DNA of 64,000 nucleotides from Platerodrilus igneus (taxonomy: Eukaryota > Arthropoda > Insecta > Coleoptera > Lycidae): positions 1-64,000 of the forward strand of contig JARFIW010001346.1 in the NCBI GenBank assembly GCA_036346225.1. The letters run 5' to 3'. Position numbers and translations under genes: made by a program. Position 1 is the stretch's first letter. The number at the start of each line of letters is the position of its first letter. The notes beneath the pieces were generated by a model that had not been told where the DNA came from, did no database searches, and worked only from the letters and a program-made list of their open reading frames with translations. Shown piece after piece: positions 57,538 to 64,000 of this stretch.

Positions 57538-57890
57538 GATTCTATACAAATCAATACACTACTTAATATATGTACAGCTTTATTTACTATTCATACAAAA
57601 ATATCATCTGACAAAAGCAAAACAACTGTAAATGAATTAGCATACAACATCATTTTTCATTCAGCTGCGTTTACTGAAAAAATTTGCTTGTTTGCAGTAT
57701 AGTCAATCAAATGTTTTTTTATACAACCTTTGATTTATGCTGTGTGTACAGAAAATACCCTATCATTACAGCGCTATTTTTTATGGATACATACAAAAAA
57801 TTTTAATAAAAATTAAAGCAAGTTTTGAAAAAAAATGTCTCAGAATTAAACCGTCAATGTTGTTTATTAATTTACACGCACTATAGAATA
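57538..57890. promoter_or_regulatory. PolB-side terminal non-coding region, copy B
   Basis: Aligns along its length with 53957-54290. Similarity ends at ACACGCACT, the probable element border. Confidence 0.6.
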
Positions 57891-58507
57891 TACAATGTGC
57901 AACGCATGATATTTTCCATAGAACTTTGTTAAAGCAATTCATTTCTTCATTATTTTAGCAATAATTATAGCACGTAGTATAACTAACCCATGATGGAGGT
58001 ATAAAAATAATTTTTTAAAATTCAACGAATGCTACGTAATAAAATTTAAATTACACAAAGTTAATTTATATGATAAAACTTTTGGTCTTTTATATGACCT
58101 TAATAAATACTTTTTTGAAATGAATGTCAATCGCTCTAAGTGAAAAAAATCAGTTAGACAAACCACTTATTTGGCGCTTTGTGAGTTTATTCACACAGAT
58201 ATATAAAAATATTATAACACCGTTTAGTTAGCAATCTCATCCGATTTACTTTTCAGTAAAAACTAAAATGTGATTTTGTATCAAGGTTTATTTTATTATA
58301 AAAAATGTTGCCAATTCAAACTTCTTCTCTGCATTGCCTTAAGTGAATAAAAAGAAACGTAGTAAAAAATTAACTCATGCCTTAATCGACTAATACAGTA
58401 ATATTGACGGGTATTGATGTTACTTTCTGCAACGAAAACAATTTTTAACAGAGTACTCGCTGCCGTATGTATTTTTTGTAATCAATACTACAAAATAGGC
58501 AATAGAT
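57891..58507. other. Non-coding stretch, nothing recognised
   Basis: AT-rich sequence outside copy B. Confidence 0.45.
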
Positions 58508-58636
58508 AGTATCAGTGGTTGAGGTACTAAGAATTCTTTTATCATCACTTGGATTAAGAACAATTTTGTTTTGTTTAATAGTAAACACATCATGTTTGTC
58601 TTATATAATTAAACATTGCTGTTTCTGTACAGTCTG
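58508..58636 (-). pseudogene. PolB C-terminal scrap
   Basis: 129 bases nearly identical to 52044-52170 (C-terminal part of PolB copy A: ATCAGTGGTTGAGGTACTAA, ATTAAGAACAATTTTGTTTT, AATTAAACATTGCTGTTTCT). It is a fourth piece of the same element lineage, with both sides unrelated. Confidence 0.88.
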
Positions 58637-58880
58637 ATATCGATTAAAAAATGTATAAAAGTCAAGTTTTTTCAGTTATACTGAAAAAAGTATGCAATTT
58701 TTTCAGAAAACGATGCAAATTTTAATTTTTTCTAACAGGTTAGTTTATTATTTAATATAAATACTTCACGTAGATTTTTACCAACAGTATAGAAAAAAAG
58801 TCTATGATATCGATTTAAAAAAAAATGTATAAAATTGAAGTTCTTTCAGTTGTACTGAAAAAAAGTAAATATTTCAAATG
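58637..58880. repeat. Two direct repeats, each with a CAGT/ACTG hairpin
   Basis: 58637-58710 and 58806-58880 share ATATCGATT...AAAAATGTATAAAA and then a hairpin. The first has perfect 10-bp arms TTTTTTCAGT / ACTGAAAAAA (58667-58676 and 58680-58689) around TAT. The second has arms TTTCAGT / ACTGAAA (58844-58850 and 58854-58860) around TGT. Confidence 0.75.
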
Positions 58881-59212
58881 ATTTCTAGGTAAAATTTAAT
58901 TTTTTTGTTTTGCAATTGACAACTTTAATTTTAAAAATATGGTATATACGCGTGCACAGTTTCGAAGCCAGACCCGGTTTTCCATTACTGCTGACTAAGT
59001 GGATTTATTTATTATTCTGCTGATGTTAGCATTAAATTTCTCGCTTTTTTATTTTTCCTGCGGATGTCAGCATTAAAAAAATTTATACATGACTGGCTTT
59101 ATTAAATTTTTTATAGCTTTCATATTTCTACAATTGCATTAAATTCTTGCTTACATGAGTTGAATTTTCTGCTGTTCTTGTTGTTTAATATCCTTATATA
59201 CTCAAGATATGT

Positions 59213-59214
59213 GT

Positions 59215-59270
<56 letters not shown>
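59213..59270. repeat. (TG)n microsatellite
   Basis: About 28 TG dinucleotides inside the first copy of the 320-bp repeat. Confidence 0.98.
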
Positions 59271-59271
<1 letters not shown>

Positions 59272-59769
59272 TAATCGTTCAATCTTTATTGCCAAGTTGT
59301 AGTTGTGCGTTCTATAGAACAAATCAAAAATGAAAACCTCTTTTTTTTTTAAATTGTCCTTGTCAGGAATGAATAATGATAGTGATTGGGTTAAAATTAT
59401 TGAGTAGTTTATAGTCAATCCAAAATTAAGTACTGGAGAAAAAATCGCTGACGCCGTAAGCAGATCCACCAACTGCAAACGTACGACCTGATGACACCAA
59501 TACAGAGTATGTATTATTTAGCTTAATATATAGATTTAATTTTCTTAATGCATTTACTTGATATAATATTCATTTGAATCTTTTTTTAGTTAACACGAAG
59601 AAGAAGAACAACCAGAAACGACCGCGCGTCAAAGATGAAGAAGAAGACAGCCCTCATAGAATTGATAATGCAATATTTTTTAACCGTTCAGAGTTGGAGT
59701 GAGTTAGAACTGTTCTTTATATTTGGAAACTTAAGTGAATTATAGTATGTTTATTCTAGAGTACATAGC

Positions 59770-59771
<2 letters not shown>

Positions 59772-59810
<39 letters not shown>
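59772..59810. repeat. (TA)n microsatellite
   Basis: About 19 TA dinucleotides. Confidence 0.97.
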
Positions 59811-59814
<4 letters not shown>

Positions 59815-60200
59815 TTTATAAATTACAATAAAGAAAAATACATTGTGTGTTTCATTTCACATTACTCCCGATTTAATAACTACGTAATCTCAGTTTACAG
59901 AACGGTGTAAAACAATTTTTGACTTTTTAATCTGAGTGCATATTTCGAAATAGATGCTCTCATTTTTTGCGATTAAAGTTAGAAAATGCATTTCAAATAG
60001 ATGCTTTCATATTTTTTTTGTAATTGAAATTAGAAATGCATGTGATCTAAAATTACAGAGTTGCCTTCAGTACGTAACTATGGAAATGCAAATGCTGAAG
60101 AAGCATTAGACTAGACTATCGTTGACAAGAAAAAAAGCTGTCTGACATGGGTTGAATTTTCTGGGGTTCTTGTTGTTTAATATCTTTATATATACTCAAG

Positions 60201-60203
<3 letters not shown>

Positions 60204-60267
<64 letters not shown>
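60204..60267. repeat. (TG)n microsatellite
   Basis: About 30 TG dinucleotides inside the second copy of the 320-bp repeat, with an interruption near the right end. Confidence 0.98.
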
Positions 60268-60269
<2 letters not shown>

Positions 60270-60818
60270 ATAATCTTTATTGTCAAGTTGTAGTTGTGTT
60301 CTATAGAACAAATCAAAAATGAAAACTTTTGTTAAAATTACCCTTGTCAGGAAAGAATAATGATAGTGGTTAGGTTAAAATTATTGAGTAGTTTATAGTC
60401 AATCCAAATAAAGTGCTAGAAAAAAATTGTTTACTCCGTGAGCAGATCCGCCAATTGCAACGTTAGCATATATTTCAATAGATTTATTTCTAGTTTTTTT
60501 TTGAAGTTGGAGCATTTCATAAATTTCCACGTTTATATATTTCTTGCAGATAAACTGAGTTCGCGATTTAATAACTACGACTTGTTTATTCTTTAAAAGC
60601 GAGAATGAGAAAATTGGTGCAGTCAGTCTGTCTATCTGTTTGTCTGTCTTTGGCAAATCTTTCGAGATATCTGTACAATTTGTTAAATGTTGTAAAACCA
60701 GTAAAGAGCTATTGCGTTGATCATTTATAATTGCTTTCAGGGTTGAGAGTTCCATTCGTGCTGTCTGAGGTTAATTGTTTTTTCTGCAGACATCAGCATT
60801 AAAGATTTCTTACTGATT

Positions 60819-61030
60819 ACAATAATAATACAGACACAATCTTTTCTATTGTTTTTTTTATTATTATCAAACCATTCTTTTAATAACAAAGTATTTTTGT
60901 TTTGCACATTGCGGACTATTATTGCCGTGCCTATAACATTTTTTGCAATAGATAGGTTTCCATCCATTTCTTCTTTTCTAGACCATTCACACATACTTCT
61001 TCACCGGGTCGGATAATTTGCTTCGGCTAA
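60819..61030 (-). pseudogene. Partial duplicate of the ORF X C-terminus
   Basis: Repeats pieces of 61075-61330: the PGEEV region (61000), the KKEEMDGNLSIAKNVIG stretch in place of the LIKIYLMQNV region, then QNKNTLLLKEWFDNNKK. The CPKLSELK segment is missing, so this copy has an internal deletion. It is in tandem with ORF X copy C. Confidence 0.65.
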
Positions 61031-61074
61031 CATTGTAAAATTATATTAAAATAAATAATACAGACACAATCTTT

Positions 61075-61573
61075 CTATTGTTTTTTATTATTATCAAGCC
61101 ATTCTTTTAATAACAAGGTATTTTGTTTTGCACATTGCAGATTATTATTGCTGTGTCTACAACAACGGATGTTATATTTTAAACGGTTGTTGATTTTTAA
61201 CTCCGATATCTTAGGATAACCTAGTGCAAGCATATCAGTTACAACGTTTTGCATTAGATAAATTTTAATCAATTTCTTCTTTTCTAGACCCTTCACAAAT
61301 ACTTCTTCACCGGGTAGGATAATTTGCTTCAAATAAAGCGCTATATATGATAAACACATTCCAGCCGTTGAAGATTCATCCCAAGAAAGACCATGAATAT
61401 TCTTTGTCACCCAGTCGTTATGTTTTATATGATCTTGGCTCAAACAACTGGACTGCATTGGCAGTTTAAAAATTTGATGCCAAACAACACCTTTCAACAA
61501 GTCCAAAACCGCAATTTCTTTACACAAACTCGTTTTTCTTGTATTTAAATCCCTGAATATCAATTATATACAT
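61075..61573 (-). pseudogene. ORF X, copy C (2-base frameshift near the start)
   Basis: ATG 61573 gives MYIIDIQGFKYKKNEFV then a stop: relative to copy B two bases (TG) are missing in GTTTGTG[TG]TAAAG near 61525. From there the frame is open to 61075 without the insert present in copy B: KEIAVLDLLKGVVWHQIF, SSCLSQDHIKHNDWVTKN, GMCLSYIALYLKQIILPGEE, LGYPKISELKINNRLKYNI, LLLKEWLDNN. This is the best view of the whole protein (about 164 residues). YP replaces CP, altering one of the proposed Cys ligands. Confidence 0.72.
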
Positions 61574-61906
61574 GTTTGTATGTAAATATATGCAGTAAAC
61601 TTCGACTAATTAAATTAATATCAGGAGCAATATCCTTATATAGCAGATTACCACCATCTGCGTACTTTGCCAACCTACTTTTCAACCTATCACAAGAGTG
61701 AACACATTTTAAATTGAAACCGGCCCATGTGTATTTGCAGCCTCTAAACATAAATCAGAATCCACTTTAATTAAACACAATTGACTTGAATGCGATATTT
61801 TGCATCTGTCATACTGTCTCGCTAGAAAACCAAATTCAAAACATCTACACACATTTTCTCTGCACTTACATTTTTCAACATACGTGTGTTTTGAAATATG
61901 TTCCAT
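61560..61906 (-). pseudogene. Cys-rich ORF upstream of ORF X, copy C
   Basis: Same layout as 54472-54824: EHISKHTYVEKCKCRENVCR, CFEFGFLARQYDRCKISHSS (61906-61712), then FRGCKYTWAGFNLKCVHSCD and LAKYADGGNLLYKDIAPDI (61751-61560) in an overlapping frame. The frame change falls at the same place in both copies, so either the break is ancestral or the two frames are separate small genes. Confidence 0.5.
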
Positions 61907-62321
61907 TGAAAGTAATATAAAGCCGATCCTAATTCAAAACGTGCCCACAAGTATTTTTACATTTGAAAGTATATAAGAATTCAGGTTTTCACATTTTACA
62001 TTAAAAGTATATAACGCCGATCCTAATTCAAAACGGTGCACGTGTAACTTCTCTCTAGAAAACCGAATTCAAAACAGCTACACACATTTTTTCTCTGCAC
62101 TTACATTTTTCAAAATACGTGTGTTTCATTGAAAGTAATATAAAGCCGGTCCTAATTCAAAACGTGCCCACAAGTATTTTACATTGAAAGTATATAAGAA
62201 TTCATGTTTTCACAACTATTTTACATTGAAATTATATAGGGCGGATCCTAATTCAAAACGTGACAGACGTATTTTACACATGGAAAATACGTCTGTCGCG
62301 TTTTGAATTAGGACCGGCCCT
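61905..62321 (-). repeat. Terminal repeat array, copy C
   Basis: GATCCTAATTCAAAACG or a one-base variant occurs near 61926, 62019, 62157 and 62246 and inverted near 62300. Between them lie TATATAAGAATTCA, TTTTACATTGAAAGTATATA and CCCACAAGTATTTT units. The array ends in the hairpin 62240-62321. Confidence 0.8.
62240..62321. repeat. 38-bp-arm terminal hairpin of the element
   Basis: Arms 62240-62277 and 62284-62321 pair at 35 of 38 positions (one of the three exceptions is G-T) around the 6-base loop ACATGG. The arm includes the array unit (TCCTAATTCAAAACG) and GACAGACGTATTTT. It lies at the outer edge of copy C beyond the Cys-rich ORF. Confidence 0.88.
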
Positions 62322-62329
62322 ATTTACCT

Positions 62330-63178
62330 ACTCATGATCGGTTGAAAAATGTTTGGAAATTATCAATGCGGGAGCGGGTCGAAGTATAAGTTAGATGGAT
62401 GATTGACCGAGATTTTTTTACCTTTTACGAGGGAATCGGAAGTTGACAGACATCGAGCATCTAATTCTTATTTGGGCGATATCGAGTACTTACTGGTTCT
62501 AGAAATCATTACGTGCTATCGACCGCTATGTGGAAGATTTGGTTCTAGGAAATGAGCAACCTACGAAACCACACAATACTCGGTATTAATGCTAATTGGT
62601 TTAGTGATCGCGCTTGTGCACTCTTCGAGTTTCTTCGGCAATCTTCGATTGTTTCCAAAGAAAATATTCAAACCTACCATTTCCGAAAATATGACGTAGA
62701 AGTTATTTAAAATTAAATTGCTTTATTAGTAAGTATCCCGTAGACAACAAGTTTGGTATTCCCTTAGTAAAGGTTTAAAGCATTTTATTAAGTTTTTGTT
62801 TATAGTAGCACTGCATCTTCTACCACACGACTTGCAACCAATTTGTGTGCGTGTGCTAACACCCTTTTGGATTTTTAATATGCACGAGATGCGATTGTTG
62901 ATCCGTATAACATGGAAAACGTTTCCAATGTTTCTACTAACTGCACTCGCAGCATGGTCGATGCGAACCGGTTGCATGCATTGGTGCTAAATGTACTGGA
63001 CGAGCAGCAAGGATTGGCAAAAGATGACGTCATTTTGTTCCCCGCTAAATTTTCAACTTCGTTCGGCTGTGTTCGGAAACTTTCGGTTTGCATTCTATAG
63101 GGTACATAAATCAGGTACGCAAGAGTAAACTTTTTAGTTATAAGTTAGTTCGCTTACAAGTTTAACCAAAGTCCTATA
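62330..63178. other. Region between copy C and the right-edge PolB
   Basis: An ATG-started plus-strand ORF at 62912-63100 (MENVSNVSTNCTRSMVDANR, 62 residues) ends 79 bases before the zinc-finger ORF and might be a leader gene of that element. No domain recognised. The rest shows nothing. Confidence 0.3.
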
Positions 63179-63985
63179 GTGAGGATTTTGTTTTGTACTA
63201 AAATAATACTTGCAAACGTTTTTAAATGCGAGCCCTGTCACGTCTACTTTACCAGGAGGGATGCTCTCAAACGGCACCAGAACAAATGTCGTGGTGTAAC
63301 ATCGTCCACGGTTAAGCTTATACATCCGTCCGCAGCAAAGTACTTTAACTGTATGTCTTGCGGTATCGCTTTTACGAGAATGAACAGCTTACAGCGACAC
63401 AAGGAAAAACAGCACGGTATGCCATTAAGCAGTAAACGTTCAGCTCCGCCAGCTACTAAAGGGCCTTGTACCAAACAACCACGAATTATGTGTAAAGTGT
63501 GCGATTTTGAAATGGAAAAGACTACCTATGCCGCACACTTGAGAAGCAACAGACATAAAAGTGCATCAGTTACCGCTACTAGCGACGATGGTGTAAAAAT
63601 GGTTAGCACAGCGTTTAACAACCGTATAGATAGCTATCGCATAAAGAACGCCAGTGTCGACAATGGAGTGTCCGAGTTTCTTTGGGAGCAAAAAGAGCGG
63701 TTTATTCGATTAATTAATGAAAAAAGAACACAACATACAGCAATAAAAGTCTATTGCAAACTCTACGGCGTTTACACCAAAATGGGAGAAGAGACTACCG
63801 ATGTGAAATCTTTTAACACAAAAAATATGGTTATAACGTCTCCTAGTAATCTGGAAAATATGTACGAGGTCTTAAGCGAAACAGTGAGAACAAAATCAGA
63901 GGAATTTGAAACATGTGGGTCCGGTTGGTCTTTGGAAAAGGTGCTCTATTTAGAAATAAATATTAATAAGTATAAGCCGATATGA
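63179..63985 (+). pseudogene. Polinton PolB N-terminus with three zinc fingers (runs off the window)
   Basis: Three fingers: CEPCHVYFTRRDALKRHQNK then C (63220-63285), CMSCGIAFTRMNSLQRHKEK then QH (63353-63418), and a U1-like CKVCDF...AAHLRSNRH (63493-63560). Then comes the conserved PolB N-terminal domain: FNNRIDSYRIKN, GVSEFLWEQKERF, YCKLYGVY and GSGWSLEKVLYLEININKYK. A stop at 63983-63985 is a frame break, since the next conserved residues continue in another frame. The alignment point NINKYK corresponds to NVNKYQ at base 12-30 of the window, so left and right edge PolBs are the same lineage and orientation. No ATG at the 5' end of the frame; the start is unresolved. Confidence 0.85.
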
Positions 63986-64000
63986 GGAGTTCTAGGTTAA

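Larger units (their letters stand above)
59156..60465. repeat. Direct duplication of about 320 bp around (TG)n tracts
   Basis: 59156-59480 and 60149-60465 are diverged copies in the same orientation: TTGAATTTTCTG, TTCTTGTTGTTTAATATC, ACTCAAGATATGTG, the TG tract, CAAGTTGTAGTTGTG, TTCTATAGAACAAATCAAAA, TTATTGAGTAGTTTATAGTC. The 670 bases between them include a TA microsatellite at 59772-59810. Length and copy number suggest an unclassified repeat with an internal microsatellite. Confidence 0.8.

Noticed and set aside
59590..59698. Block between AG and GT borders as a coding exon (KKKNNQKRPRVKDEEEDSPH)
   Set aside because: Borders look good and the residues resemble a nuclear localisation tail, but joining to the nearest upstream candidate exon gives a stop and no second coding exon could be supported.
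59194..60316. ORFs with poly(His-Thr) runs
   Set aside because: Translation of the (TG)n microsatellites.

Overview
This is a repeat-dense stretch of an AT-rich metazoan nuclear genome, most likely from an insect. The basis is the mixture of element families: Polinton/Maverick (adintovirus-like) elements, RTE and I/R1/Loa-type LINEs, a Penelope-like element, Ty3/Gypsy remnants, hAT and mariner-type DNA elements, a tRNA-derived SINE, and TA and TG microsatellites. There are no bacterial gene clusters and no convincing intact single-copy host gene. Almost every coding region is broken, so the window reads as a graveyard of nested mobile elements.

Layout. 1-3047 (+) holds most of a protein-primed type B DNA polymerase from a Polinton. 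4230-4560 and 12128-12330 are degenerate GACCCGG-type minisatellites. 5231-6710 (-) is a Penelope element with RT and GIY-YIG domains, and 7494-9640 (-) is a decayed hAT transposase. About 10632-11518 is a long-TIR MITE. 18000-22460 holds two Ty3/Gypsy remnants on opposite strands, and 19474-19769 is a SINE with a perfect 13-bp target duplication. 22480-23750 has a hairpin and a foldback element. 28100-30560 (-) and 31900-35115 (+) are RTE LINEs. 35287-36948 is an integrase-core gene or pseudogene, and 38834-39400 (-) is a HECT-like C-terminus. 39450-41269 has hAT-like remains, 42688-43762 is a mariner-type element, and 44410-46219 (-) is the 3' part of an RNase H-bearing LINE.

The core of the window is 46220-62325: at least three rearranged pieces of one lineage of Polinton/adintovirus-like element. 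Copy A (46220-54290) has tail-to-tail ORF X and integrase, a conserved Polinton protein of unknown function, a pX/mu-like peptide, an adenain-type protease, penton, a small ORF, hexon, and a convergent PolB that has lost its exonuclease and palm motifs A and B. Copy B (54330-57890) is a deletion derivative: a TTTAT-microhomology junction removes all capsid genes, and ORF X is interrupted by a 368-bp inverted chimeric fragment flanked by a 6-bp CAACGG duplication. Copy C (about 60819-62321, -) carries ORF X, a Cys-rich ORF, a repeat array and a 38-bp-arm hairpin. The reconstructed ancestral order is: repeat array, Cys-rich ORF, ORF X (inward), integrase, conserved unknowns, capsid module, PolB reading inward from the other end. 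No packaging ATPase was found.

The right edge (63179-63985, +) starts another Polinton PolB with three N-terminal zinc fingers, related to the PolB at the left edge and leaving the window.
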